Assembly (NCBI GenBank): GCA_965229635.1
Contig: OZ245894.1
Coordinates: forward strand, 6,076,001 to 6,140,000
Direction: 5' to 3'
Origin: BQJU01 sp965229635
Lineage (GTDB): Bacteria; Bacteroidota; Bacteroidia; Chitinophagales; Saprospiraceae
Length of the DNA stretch: 64,000 nt
Below, piece after piece: positions 45,297-54,581 of the stretch. Positions within the stretch are counted from its first letter, which is position 1; each line of letters starts with the position of its first letter. Both the position numbers and the translations under genes were made by a program. The notes below the pieces were generated by a model, which ran no database searches, was not told the origin of the DNA, and was given only the letters and a program-made list of their open reading frames with translations.

Positions 45297-46229
45297 ATGT
45301 ATCACTGTACAAAAAGCCCTTTCGGGAAATATACGCGCTGGACGATCAGCAATGATCGGGGGAATCAGCTGGTCCTCCTACCCGACTTTGGTGCCTGTAT
45401 GCTGGAGGCACGCCTTGGCGGCGTAAATATTCTCGACGGATACGACGAACCGATACAGGTTGACATCAACAAATGGTATAAAAATGTATTACTCTATCCC
45501 TTTCCAAATCGATTGAAAGAAGGTCGGTATACCTGGCAGGGCAAATCGTATCAATTCCCTATCAATGATCCGCAGAATGAGGCGGCTGTACATGGGTTTG
45601 GGGTGGACCGTCCAATGGAAATAGAAACCCTGGAATGCCAGCAGGATCGGGCTCAGATCATATGCCGGTATGACTACCCCGGAGACCGAGACTATTATCC
45701 CTTCCCTTTTCAGTTTCGGGCTCTCTTTGAGATCACTGATGAGGACAAATTAACCATTACTCTTTCGGTAACCAATACTGGAGCCCGGACCATCCCGTTT
45801 GGCTTCGGCTGGCATCCCTATTTTGCCATCGCTGAATCCATCGGTGAAACGCAATTGCAACTTCCCCCCTGCGAAATGATCGGGGTAGACCAGTATATGA
45901 TTCCCACCGGTAAACGCTACCCTTTTGAAGATTTTCTGCGCCCGAAGGAAGTGGGTACGACCGTTCTTGATAATGGTTTTGTGCTTTCCAACCAGGAGGA
46001 CAATGCTACTTTTTTCCTAAAAAGTAAAAAAGGAACATTGAGTTGCCAGATGGAAACCGGCCCTGATAAATACCAATTTTTACAAGTCTTCACCCCACCC
46101 TATCGCGGAGCCATTGCTATTGAGCCCATGTCCTGCAACATTGACGCCTTCAACGGTGGTGAAGGCTTGTGGAAGGTTGAACCAAATGAAGTCCGAAGCG
46201 CAAGCTTTTATCTCCGCTTCTCATCCTGA
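45297..46229 (+). CDS. Aldose 1-epimerase (galactose mutarotase family)
   Basis: Interconverts alpha and beta anomers of hexoses; 310 residues. Key segments are VHGFGVDRPME (first active-site His), FGFGWHPYFAIAES (second His) and the late EPMSCNIDAFNGGEG with its catalytic acid region. No signal peptide is apparent. It lies two bases downstream of trehalase, so co-expression is nearly certain, and glucose released from trehalose is the likely substrate. Confidence 0.93.
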   Translation: MYHCTKSPFGKYTRWTISNDRGNQLVLLPDFGACMLEARLGGVNILDGYDEPIQVDINKWYKNVLLYPFPNRLKEGRYTWQGKSYQFPINDPQNEAAVHGFGVDRPMEIETLECQQDRAQIICRYDYPGDRDYYPFPFQFRALFEITDEDKLTITLSVTNTGARTIPFGFGWHPYFAIAESIGETQLQLPPCEMIGVDQYMIPTGKRYPFEDFLRPKEVGTTVLDNGFVLSNQEDNATFFLKSKKGTLSCQMETGPDKYQFLQVFTPPYRGAIAIEPMSCNIDAFNGGEGLWKVEPNEVRSASFYLRFSS

Positions 46230-46336
46230 TTTTGGATCAGTAGCTTATATCCTCAACTTCTAATGTCAAAGGAGTCGCATTTCTGATGAGGTGTGAAAAA
46301 TTGTTTTGTTGCATGGTAATGATTGATGTACGATGA

Positions 46337-48202
46337 TTATAAAATAATGATCTTCTTCACGGTTTTGCCCGCTGATGTCCTTAATTGCAGGTAATAACTC
46401 CCCGCAGAGAGGTCGGAAATATCCATCTGAAATCGGCCGGTGTTGCTGGTGCTCTGCTTACGCAAAAGATTTCCGCTGACGTCAAACAGGAAGAATTCAA
46501 GACTAGACATATCTTCAACCTCATATATCACCTCCAGTGTATCTGTTTCTACCGGATTGTTGACAATCGTAAAAGACCTAAAAACATGACTTACTGTACC
46601 GGTTCCCGAAGTCAGCAGACAATCGCTGCCCTGGCCTTCGGTTAGCGTACAAATTTGATTTGTATTCACCTGTGTGTAAATATCTGTCTGTCCGGAGGAC
46701 CACTCAACCACCAGGGAGTCGATTATGGCTGCATCACCAAGACCAAAATGCGCCCGCAGACTATTTTGTGCCCGATCGCCGGTAGGTCCTCCCGAGATCA
46801 CCCGCATTTGCCAAACATCCGCTCCGTCAATGTTGGCCTTGAGGCGAATTTTGGCACCAATGCCACTGCGATTAGAGAGTACCCCCTGGCAAGTCAGCAG
46901 TAAAAAGCCTTGTTCTCCACCATTATTGCGGTACAGAAAGTCGGGAAGAATTTGATTGGAAAATGCGGCATTGCCCACAAAAATATCGAGGTAACCATCA
47001 TTATTGTAGTCGGCACTGGAAGTACTTTGGCAACTGGAAATATTAATGGCCGGAGGACCAACCACCGTGCCACTCAATCGCAACAAATTTCCTTCGCCGT
47101 CATTCTGATAGTAAGCGGATACTTGTCCAACATTGGTAACATACAAGTCCAGGTCGCCGTCATTGTCAAAGTCGCCCCAGGTAGAGCCGAGCGTTCGGGT
47201 ATTGTCGGTCACTGCATCGCCTTCGGTGACTCGGGTAAACAAGCTATCACCTTCATTTTGATAAAGGTAATTGCTATTGTCAAAATTCCCAAGATAGACG
47301 TCCATATCACCGTCGTTGTCATAGTCACCCCAACTGGCCTGGAAATCCAGATCAAAATGAGTGACCATCTCCGCAGTAACCACCCGTTGAAAATCAAGTT
47401 CACCGGTTTCGGTAAGGTTATTGTGATACATACGGTTGTCCTCACTACCCTCCGGTAGGGTTCTTCCACTTTTGATCAAAAATAAGTCCTGATCGCCGTC
47501 ATTGTCGTAATCTATCCAGGAGGCTACGCCCGAACTTTCCGGATTGGGGGTGACAAATGAAGGGGTGATGGCCGTGAAATAGTGACCATTATCGTCCGGG
47601 CTACCATTATTTTCATAAAAATAGTCAACACCCAAATGCCGGTTTTCCGGAACATGCAGGTCCAGGTCACCATCGTTGTCGTAATCCACCCAGGAGCTGC
47701 TCCAGGTATGGTTGGCATCGATCACCGGCGTTTCTTCTGTGATTTTTGTAAAAGTATAATCCGGTGCTCCGCTATTTTGATACAGAAAATTTGTCTCGGC
47801 CGGTTCCGTTGCCGGAGGGTTATTGCTAATGTACACATCCAGATCGCCGTCATTGTCATAATCGCCCCAAACAGCGGCACTTGAATTACCACCATCATTG
47901 GAAATAATGCCATCATCGAGCGTGAAGGTACCATCGCCATTGTTCCGATACAATTGATTATTTCCTATTCCACCCAAAATCAATAGGTCAACAAAACCAT
48001 CCTGATTGTAATCTGCCCAGCTACTCCCCATATTCACACTCAGGTTGGTGGCGACAGGCCCGGTAAATACCTGAGTAAATAGTGGATTAGGTGGTGCCTC
48101 ATTGGCTATCCAGTTAATGCAGGAAGTGAAGGAGTAAGGGAAAGGAGAACTGGCATTTAAAGTTTGAAATAAAAGACAAAAAGTAAGGGTGATCCATTTC
48201 AT
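46337..48202 (-). CDS. FG-GAP + ASPIC-UnbV protein with T9SS sorting domain
   Basis: A 621-residue secreted protein; start at MKWITLTFCLLFQTLNAS (signal peptide), preferred over GTG/ATG at 48235/48232. Seven or so FG-GAP repeats (SWADYNQDGFVDLL, WGDYDNDGDLDVYI, WVDYDNDGDLDLHV) form a propeller, followed by an ASPIC/UnbV domain (IGAKIRLKANIDG ... IDSLVVEWSSGQTD) and a C-terminal T9SS type A domain (FRSFTIVNNPVETDTLEV ... KTVKKIIIL). Half the size of the two lipoproteins at 21-30 kb and exported by a different route. Function unknown, probably a surface adhesin or binder. Confidence 0.93.
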   Translation of the reverse strand: MKWITLTFCLLFQTLNASSPFPYSFTSCINWIANEAPPNPLFTQVFTGPVATNLSVNMGSSWADYNQDGFVDLLILGGIGNNQLYRNNGDGTFTLDDGIISNDGGNSSAAVWGDYDNDGDLDVYISNNPPATEPAETNFLYQNSGAPDYTFTKITEETPVIDANHTWSSSWVDYDNDGDLDLHVPENRHLGVDYFYENNGSPDDNGHYFTAITPSFVTPNPESSGVASWIDYDNDGDQDLFLIKSGRTLPEGSEDNRMYHNNLTETGELDFQRVVTAEMVTHFDLDFQASWGDYDNDGDMDVYLGNFDNSNYLYQNEGDSLFTRVTEGDAVTDNTRTLGSTWGDFDNDGDLDLYVTNVGQVSAYYQNDGEGNLLRLSGTVVGPPAINISSCQSTSSADYNNDGYLDIFVGNAAFSNQILPDFLYRNNGGEQGFLLLTCQGVLSNRSGIGAKIRLKANIDGADVWQMRVISGGPTGDRAQNSLRAHFGLGDAAIIDSLVVEWSSGQTDIYTQVNTNQICTLTEGQGSDCLLTSGTGTVSHVFRSFTIVNNPVETDTLEVIYEVEDMSSLEFFLFDVSGNLLRKQSTSNTGRFQMDISDLSAGSYYLQLRTSAGKTVKKIIIL

Positions 48203-48406
48203 AAGTGACGTTCTTTGTTTTTCTACAAACATCACCCATCAAGGCCTTACGAGCATGAATAAAGCATGAATTCTGTGTGAATTAGTTGTGCCACTAAACA
48301 AAAAGAAGAAAATGACAATACTCATTTGCAGCATAAGCACTTTGGTAATTCCTCCTTTTTACTTAAAATTGGTATCCATGAAGAAAAGCTTATTGCGGCT
48401 GGCCAT

Positions 48407-49207
48407 TTACCTCTGCTTACGAAAATTTCGCCGCAAAATAAACTCACCCAGCGCAGGTACCCACCGATTGATCGTTGCATTGAGTTTTCCGAGGGTGGAA
48501 AATACCCTTTTAAAGCGCCGTTTTTCGATCATCTCGATGATGCGACCAGCTACGCGCTCGGGAGGCTCCGGTTTTACAAAATCGCGCTTGGGTTGGGGAA
48601 TGAGTTTCCCATCTTTATTATAGACCATCTTATCCGGATCGTTTTCGGTAAAGCCCACATAGGCCAGCCCCACGTGTATGCCACTGCCCTGCAATTCGAT
48701 GCGTAAGGATTCGGCCAAAGCGGTCAGGGCCATCTTACTAGTGGAGTAAGCGGAGTAATTTGGTAGGCCACGGATACCGGCCCCACTCCCGATAAAGATT
48801 AGATGCCCATTGGTCTTCTTTAAATGCGGGATAGCACATTGACTGGGATAGACCGAACCGAGGACATTCACATCCAAGACTTTCTTGAATGTATCTGGGT
48901 TGATCTCTTCCAATCTGCCCTCGGAGGAAATCCCTGCATTGTTGATCAGTACATCCAACCGGCCGAAAAGTTTGACGGTCTGCTCGATCAGGCGCTGACA
49001 ATCTCCAACTTTACTGACATCGCCGGGAATGGCGTGCACATGTATACCTTCATTTCCCAATTCATGCAGGGCGCTTTGCAGGCGTTCTTCATTGCGACCA
49101 TTCAGGATAATCCGCGCTCCCTGTGCTCCCATCATTCGGGCCATGGTTTTACCGATACCCATACTGGATCCGGTAATGACAACAATTTTATCTTTTAAAT
49201 AACTCAA
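48407..49207 (-). CDS. Short-chain dehydrogenase/reductase (SDR)
   Basis: A 266-residue classical SDR oxidoreductase. Cofactor motif TGSSMGIG (12-19), structural NNAG (89-92), and catalytic Ser141/Tyr154/Lys158 (YSAYSTSKMAL) are all intact. The C-terminus after about residue 220 is basic and amphipathic (RRFKRVFSTLGKL ... LRRNFRKQR) and may touch the membrane, as in SDRs acting on lipids. Substrate unknown. It is 30 bp downstream of an NAD-dependent epimerase-like gene on the same strand, and the two may act on one pathway. Confidence 0.93.
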   Translation of the reverse strand: MSYLKDKIVVITGSSMGIGKTMARMMGAQGARIILNGRNEERLQSALHELGNEGIHVHAIPGDVSKVGDCQRLIEQTVKLFGRLDVLINNAGISSEGRLEEINPDTFKKVLDVNVLGSVYPSQCAIPHLKKTNGHLIFIGSGAGIRGLPNYSAYSTSKMALTALAESLRIELQGSGIHVGLAYVGFTENDPDKMVYNKDGKLIPQPKRDFVKPEPPERVAGRIIEMIEKRRFKRVFSTLGKLNATINRWVPALGEFILRRNFRKQR

Positions 49208-49237
49208 TAGTCGGTTGTTTTGCGTGAATATACAACC

Positions 49238-50227
49238 TTAGCGATCAAGTACCCCATGATCGCGCATCCATTCGAAGCTTTCGCGAATGGCAATCCTCAA
49301 GTCGGACTGAGGAAGTTGAAGTTCACGAATCGCTTTTGCAGCGGAAAAATAATGTTCATCTGCTGAAATGCGGGCTATTGCTGAACTCACCGTGGGAGCA
49401 GTTCCGCTAAGGCGGCCATACCAGGTACCCAGCGCTCCGAAGGCTTTGCTGACGGCTCCCGGGATGGGAATGGATGGCGTCTTGACACCAATGGTTTGGG
49501 CAATTAAGCGAAAGGCCTCTTTATAATTCAGGTTGCGATGCCCGCAAATATAACACTCCCCCACCCGACCCATCGTCAGGGCATTGACGACAGCATGAGC
49601 GACATCTTTGACCGCGATATAATTTCGTCCACCACCAGTGTAGCCCGGCACCTTCCCTTGATAGACTGCCTTGATCATGGCCCCGGCACTGGGTTTAAAG
49701 TCGTAAGGGCCCAGCATAAAGGTGGGATTGAGAATGAGCGCCGGGAGATGACGCTCTTTTACAGCCTTTAAAACCAACTGCTGGGCTTCGCATTTGGAGT
49801 CCATATAATCCAAACCGTATTTGGCAGAGCAGTAAGGACGCGTCTCATCTCCGGGATTTTCTTTGCTACCAAAGCCAAAGGAATTAGCAGTACCGATATA
49901 GACCATTCGTTTGACATCTGCTTCCAGCGCGGCCTCCACCAGATTGCTGGTTCCTTCGATATTTACCCGGCGAACGAGCTCTGAACGTTCGGGCCAGATG
50001 CTGGTATTGGCGGCGGCATGAATGACCATATCGCAGCCCCGGATAGCCCGGCAGAGACTTTCTTTGTCCAACAAATTCCCAAAGGCAAATTCGACGGCCA
50101 ATCCTTTGATCGTTTCGGCTGTACTTCCTTCCAGTAAAAAAGCAACCACCTCATGCCGATGTTTAAGCAAGTAGCGAATCACATTGCTGCCCAACAACCC
50201 ATCGGCACCGGTAACCAATATTCTCAT
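49238..50227 (-). CDS. NAD(P)-dependent epimerase/dehydratase (DFR-like extended SDR)
   Basis: A 329-residue extended SDR. Start at MRILVTGADGLLGSN, carrying the TGxxGxxG dinucleotide motif; an upstream ATG at 50275 adds a non-homologous leader. Catalytic Tyr/Lys are seen in YGLDYMDSK. The middle resembles dihydroflavonol-4-reductase/hopanoid-associated sugar epimerase-like proteins (NLVEAALEADVKRMVYIGT, split here: NLVEAALEADVKRMVY). It precedes the SDR gene by 30 bp. Substrate could be a sugar, sterol or polyketide. Confidence 0.9.
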   Translation of the reverse strand: MRILVTGADGLLGSNVIRYLLKHRHEVVAFLLEGSTAETIKGLAVEFAFGNLLDKESLCRAIRGCDMVIHAAANTSIWPERSELVRRVNIEGTSNLVEAALEADVKRMVYIGTANSFGFGSKENPGDETRPYCSAKYGLDYMDSKCEAQQLVLKAVKERHLPALILNPTFMLGPYDFKPSAGAMIKAVYQGKVPGYTGGGRNYIAVKDVAHAVVNALTMGRVGECYICGHRNLNYKEAFRLIAQTIGVKTPSIPIPGAVSKAFGALGTWYGRLSGTAPTVSSAIARISADEHYFSAAKAIRELQLPQSDLRIAIRESFEWMRDHGVLDR

Positions 50228-50311
50228 ACCTACAATCCTAAAATGCCGACAGCAAGCTAATGGAAATCCAAACAAGCCTACTGCTGATCAAAAATTTAAA
50301 AATCATTTTTT

Positions 50312-51160
50312 TCAAACCGCTAATGCGGCGGCGGCGTTGCGTTGTGCAAGATTCTCTTTGATATCCGACCACTTCTCGCCAAGGATCATATTCATGCCTT
50401 TGTCTACCGCGAAATGCCGCATAACCCTGAACGCCCCTCGCAAGCGGGTATAGGTGCTGTGGGTACGTAAACTCAAAGAGAATCCACCTTCTTCATAATA
50501 CATATAGTGCCAAAACTGACTGGGCATATAAAGCGTCTCGCCGTGTACGATCACATCTTCATAACCATTGGCGCGTTTCAGGGCCGGGTGTTTATCAAAG
50601 TTGGGATTATCTACGGAAACGGAGCTTTGTACCGTAAAAGGATGCTGGTAAAGATAAGGACTCTGCTCGGGCGCAAAAAGGACGACGCGTTTTCTCCGCT
50701 GAAACTGCGTCAGGTAAACCGAAGCACAATCGAGATCGTAGTGCAAATCCACCTTCGACCCCTGGCCTCCAAAAAACATAAATGGCAAACTCATCATCCA
50801 GCCATCCGTAATGGTGGGCGTTTTTATATCATTAGCTAACTCAGGAACCGGCTTAAAGATATTAAAGAGAAACATCCTCAATTCGGTGGGTTCGTTCTCA
50901 ATCAGCGTGAGGTAATCCCCGAATTTCATTTTCTTTCGGGGGGTCAGATAATCTTTGCCTCCTTTACGGAATTCGTTGTCATATAAGGGCACTTCGATAT
51001 CTCCATAATTATCACGAAAATAATCGAATGTCCATTTTTCAGTAGCCGGCCAATCTTTTGCAAGGTCGGTAAAGATCACCGGTTTCCTCTTTTTGATATA
51101 CTCCTCCTCAAATTCTTGCGGTGTCAGGCCACTACGTCTTTCAATTGGTTGAAGATTCAT
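50312..51160 (-). CDS. Cupin-8/JmjC-like Fe(II)/2-oxoglutarate oxygenase
   Basis: A 282-residue protein with the JmjC/cupin-8 fold. Iron ligands are H140-x-D142 (VDLHYDLDCAS) and H218 (PSQFWHYMYY). The opening (RRSGLTPQEFEEEYIKKRKPVIF) matches the N-terminal arm typical of these hydroxylases, here reading EFEEEYIKKRKPVIF. Such enzymes hydroxylate protein side chains or small molecules; the target is unknown. It stands between the epimerase and GH5 genes on the same strand, with 84-bp and 90-bp gaps. Confidence 0.93.
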   Translation of the reverse strand: MNLQPIERRSGLTPQEFEEEYIKKRKPVIFTDLAKDWPATEKWTFDYFRDNYGDIEVPLYDNEFRKGGKDYLTPRKKMKFGDYLTLIENEPTELRMFLFNIFKPVPELANDIKTPTITDGWMMSLPFMFFGGQGSKVDLHYDLDCASVYLTQFQRRKRVVLFAPEQSPYLYQHPFTVQSSVSVDNPNFDKHPALKRANGYEDVIVHGETLYMPSQFWHYMYYEEGGFSLSLRTHSTYTRLRGAFRVMRHFAVDKGMNMILGEKWSDIKENLAQRNAAAALAV

Positions 51161-51250
51161 ATGAAATACTTTTTATTCAGTTGGGTAAATTCTATTTGAT
51201 TTTTTATCAGTAAAGAACTTCTGCTTTCATCACAGTAGCACTTGCGTCGA

Positions 51251-52255
51251 TTACTGGCGTTGTAATCGCTCTTTGAAAAAACGCCCCTGCCGCGAAGGCG
51301 TATATTGGTCATCTTCATACAGACGGGGTGCCCACTGTTTGTCAAATACCCATACTACATATGAAATGCCCTTTTGGTCACAATAATTGGTGATGGCTTC
51401 ACCATAAGACTCATCACTAATCACCGGCACATGCGCCCCGGGGTCATCTGCTCCGGAAAAGCCAATTTCCGTAAGGATCAATGGATATTTATCCTTGACA
51501 AAACCCCAGTCCCGTGTCCAGTGTTCCTCCCAGGGGTGTGGCCGCTTTTGCGGATAGGGATGACTCACATAGGCAATGCCTTCCACCTCCAGCGGTTGAT
51601 CTTTTACCGGCGTGAGATCATAGGCCCAGTTAAAGCCAGCCACCAGCGGAATACCCTCACCTCCATTGGCTCGCACAATAGTGATGATCTCTGTCATCAG
51701 CTCCTTCCAATAGTCCCAGGTCAAAGTCCCTAATTGGTTGTTGAAGGTAGTGGGTTCATTATACAATTCATAAAAGGCCACCGTTGGATGATTCCCATAT
51801 TTCCGGGCAATGGTTCGCCAGAAGTTATAGGTTTCTTTCTTGGTGGTATCATACATATCCGCCTGGAATACCTCCGTGCGCAAATTGCCGATACTGTGCC
51901 AATCAATGATCACATAAAGCCCTAGTTCTGTTGCCCACCGGATACCATCATCCAATATTTTTAAATAGGCTTCCCCGCCCCTCTTTTTCCATGCTCTGGG
52001 ATGAACCGGAAAGCGAACCAGGTTGGCGCCCCAATCCGCAATTTCTTCAAAATAGGGCTTACCCCAAATGCCATCCTCCACCAGTTTATCCGGATCACTA
52101 CTGCTCACACCACGCAAAACGATCACATCGCCATTTGCGTTGACAAAATCGCTGCCCTTCACTGAAATTCTACTTAAATCATCCTGAGCAGCCAGCGAGC
52201 CCCACCCCAGGTTCAGGGCTATAAAAAGTAGTAAAAGTATGGTACAATCTTTCAT
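51251..52255 (-). CDS. Glycoside hydrolase family 5 (cellulase-like)
   Basis: An exported 334-residue (beta/alpha)8 hydrolase with signal peptide to about LAAQ24. Catalytic acid/base Glu167 is in FYELYNEPT, nucleophile Glu263 in LILTEIGFSG, and HPYP (232-235) carries the conserved His/Tyr. Substrate class (cellulose, mannan, xyloglucan) cannot be resolved. It ends 19 bp downstream of the GH127 gene on the same strand, so the two are probably expressed together, but no SusCD pair is adjacent. Confidence 0.93.
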   Translation of the reverse strand: MKDCTILLLLFIALNLGWGSLAAQDDLSRISVKGSDFVNANGDVIVLRGVSSSDPDKLVEDGIWGKPYFEEIADWGANLVRFPVHPRAWKKRGGEAYLKILDDGIRWATELGLYVIIDWHSIGNLRTEVFQADMYDTTKKETYNFWRTIARKYGNHPTVAFYELYNEPTTFNNQLGTLTWDYWKELMTEIITIVRANGGEGIPLVAGFNWAYDLTPVKDQPLEVEGIAYVSHPYPQKRPHPWEEHWTRDWGFVKDKYPLILTEIGFSGADDPGAHVPVISDESYGEAITNYCDQKGISYVVWVFDKQWAPRLYEDDQYTPSRQGRFFKERLQRQ

Positions 52256-52273
52256 TTCTTGAGACTATGTTTA

Positions 52274-54241
52274 TCAGTTCAATGGCAACCAGACCTTCAT
52301 TTTCCCTATTCCCCGATTTGACCAGGCGTAATAAGGAATAGCTGTTAGTTTTTCATTTTTCAGCGTATTCACGCCTCCCAGCAAATCTGCTTCTTTGCTT
52401 ACCTCAAACGCAGCAGCAGCTGAGAGTGCCAGCTGATCAAAATCATCGGCATTATCTACCTCCTCTACGGCATACACCAGCGGCCCGTATTCCAGAGCAG
52501 CTTTACCCACATTTTCCACTACCTTTGCATGGGTCTTTACCATTTTTACTTCCATGGGAAAGTGAATCTCCACAGAATCTCCCTTCTTCCAGTCTCTTGT
52601 CAACGTAAAATACCCCTCTCCAGGTTCAGATGTGAAGGTTTCCCCACCTACTTTGATACTGGTGTTGGAAGTAGAAAGGGTTAAATATTTGTACAAATCA
52701 CCGGGAAGCACCGCATTACGGGCCCAGGATGGAATGCGAATTTTCAAGGTAAACGGGCCCTCCTTCTCCGGATTGAGGGTCAGTTTTACATCTCCGTCCC
52801 AGGGATAGTCAGTTTGTTGAATCACCTCCACCTTTTGGTCCCTTAAGGCCACCTCTGCCTCACTGGATGCATAGAGATTGACGTATAGTGTATCTTTTGC
52901 CTTTGAATAAATCAGGCCGGGCATAGCCGGAATAAAACGAATGACGTTGGTGGGACAACAGGAGCAGTCAAACCACCCCTTCCTGGTGCAGGCGCCCTGA
53001 TTAAATTTGTACACGCCATCTGATTCCAGGGCATTGGGATAGAAAAAGTGGGTTCCATCCAATGACAGCCCCGAGATCAGACCATTGTACAATGTCCGTT
53101 CAATCACATCGTAATAATCCACATTACCGGTAAGGCGATACATTCTGTGATTCCAATAAACACTGCCGATGGAGGCACAGGTTTCATTGTAGGCCGTCAG
53201 GTTGGGGAGTTCGTAGTTGTCACCAAACGATTCGCCTTCGTGACGAGCGCCAATGCCTCCGGTTAGATACATTTTTTTCTCCACCATATTTTGCCATAGA
53301 TGATCGACGGCTGCTCGGTATGCCGAATCCTTTTCGATGGCAGCAATATCGGTCATGGCAGCATACATATATACCGCACGCACCGCATGTCCGACTACTT
53401 CAGCTTGCTCTACAACCGGAATGTGATCTTGTGAATAAGGACCAAACAATTCGTGATTTTCGGGATTGCCACGATTATCAAGAAAGTATTTAGCCAAGGT
53501 AAGATAGTCTTCCTTATCCGTAAGCTGATACAACTTTAATAGCCCGGTTTCAATAATCTGGTGGCCGGGCACCGTATGGATTTTACCTTCTCCTTCGCCA
53601 AAGGTTTGCACCATCAAATCGGCATTCTTCAGAGCTATATCCAGAAAGTTGCTTTTTCCCGTAGCCTGATGGTGCACCACAGCCGCTTCGTAAAGGTGTC
53701 CGGCATTGTACAACTCATGGCTGGCCTCCAGTGACTCCCAGCGCTTGCCTTCCTTGACCTTGACCCAGGGTGCCGGAGGACTGGCCGGATCAATGGTGCG
53801 CCAGGTGGTCAGGTAACCATCCGCCTCCTGTCCCTTGGCAATAATGCCGATGAGTGAATCCAGCAGCATTTCCAGTTCAGGATTGGGGGCACTAATCAGC
53901 GAATTGGAAGCCCCTTCAATAATCTTGTAAACATCCGTATCATCAAAGGGCATTGCTCCTTTTACTGCCCCATCCATCTGACCACCGGCAATGAGGAAGT
54001 TGTCAAAACGGCCTTCCTCCGCACATTTATCAATGGCATATTCAATGGTTTTTTCCTGAACCGTTTCGATAATCGGCAGCCAGAATTCATCGGTGACTTT
54101 GACGTGGCGAATATCCACCGGAGTGATGGGATAGGCCGTATCTTCCTCTGAAGATGAAGATTGTCCTTCTTCGGATGTTGTAGCATTGGGTTGACATGCC
54201 AGGAGCAATAACATCATGGCAAGGATTGATGATCGTTTCAT
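52274..54241 (-). CDS. GH127 beta-L-arabinofuranosidase-like lipoprotein
   Basis: A 655-residue lipoprotein (MMLLLLAC, lipid Cys16). The (alpha/alpha)6 barrel has the GH127 active-site set: Glu353 and Cys355 (YNETCASIGS), Cys426, Cys428 and Cys429 (FDCSCCPTN), matching the Zn-bound Glu/Cys centre of HypBA1-type enzymes. A Ser/Glu-rich linker follows the lipobox. It probably removes terminal beta-L-arabinofuranose from arabinan or plant/algal glycoproteins. It is the first gene of the GH127-GH5 pair. Confidence 0.93.
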   Translation of the reverse strand: MKRSSILAMMLLLLACQPNATTSEEGQSSSSEEDTAYPITPVDIRHVKVTDEFWLPIIETVQEKTIEYAIDKCAEEGRFDNFLIAGGQMDGAVKGAMPFDDTDVYKIIEGASNSLISAPNPELEMLLDSLIGIIAKGQEADGYLTTWRTIDPASPPAPWVKVKEGKRWESLEASHELYNAGHLYEAAVVHHQATGKSNFLDIALKNADLMVQTFGEGEGKIHTVPGHQIIETGLLKLYQLTDKEDYLTLAKYFLDNRGNPENHELFGPYSQDHIPVVEQAEVVGHAVRAVYMYAAMTDIAAIEKDSAYRAAVDHLWQNMVEKKMYLTGGIGARHEGESFGDNYELPNLTAYNETCASIGSVYWNHRMYRLTGNVDYYDVIERTLYNGLISGLSLDGTHFFYPNALESDGVYKFNQGACTRKGWFDCSCCPTNVIRFIPAMPGLIYSKAKDTLYVNLYASSEAEVALRDQKVEVIQQTDYPWDGDVKLTLNPEKEGPFTLKIRIPSWARNAVLPGDLYKYLTLSTSNTSIKVGGETFTSEPGEGYFTLTRDWKKGDSVEIHFPMEVKMVKTHAKVVENVGKAALEYGPLVYAVEEVDNADDFDQLALSAAAAFEVSKEADLLGGVNTLKNEKLTAIPYYAWSNRGIGKMKVWLPLN

Positions 54242-54581
54242 AAATATGGGCGTTTACCTGCCAAGATAAAAATTTTCAGTGGCTATCCGGATCAATTTGT
54301 CAAAACAAATAACCCCAAAATAAAGTGCATTCAGTTTGGGGTTTATAATCAGAAATTCAAAAAATCATCTTCCCGCATTGGGATTTCCAAATCTACCGAT
54401 GTGTTGATCTTTCATCAGGGTTTGCAATTCATCCAGCACCCCCAAATCTTCGATAGTGGAGGGAGGATTGAAGGACTGTCCATCTGCAATAGATCTCATA
54501 ATTTTTCGCAGAAATTCCTCGGGCTGATCGATGCTGTGTTGGTAGATTTCACGCCAGTTCGTCGTTCATTTTTTTGATGAC
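54242..54581. other. Gap between GH127 and acsA
   Basis: A 340-bp stretch without an intact gene. It contains the acetyl-CoA-synthetase-like remnant (54365-54569) and about 120 bp of AT-rich sequence that should carry the GH127 promoter. No terminator hairpin with a T-run was recognised after acsA. Confidence 0.55.
54365..54569 (-). pseudogene. Remnant resembling the N-terminus of an acetyl-CoA synthetase
   Basis: A 66-codon frame with no usable start (it follows a TGA), reading NWREIYQHSIDQPEEFLRK then ending NPNAGR and a stop at 54365. ATG at 54567-54569 starts MND in another frame; a one-base shift would join them into a 68-residue peptide. The segment IYQHSIDQPEEFLRK resembles the AcsA N-terminus nearby (AYQRSVDDPEGFWAE). 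It lies directly downstream of acsA. It may be a decayed duplicate or a small frameshifted gene; the rest of the frame has no recognised match. Confidence 0.4.

Noticed and set aside
48288..48623. Plus-strand frame beginning MKKSLLRLAIYLCLRKF-like in the gap near the SDR gene
   Set aside because: It is the opposite strand of the SDR C-terminus (basic RRNFRKQR tail) and is not independently supported.
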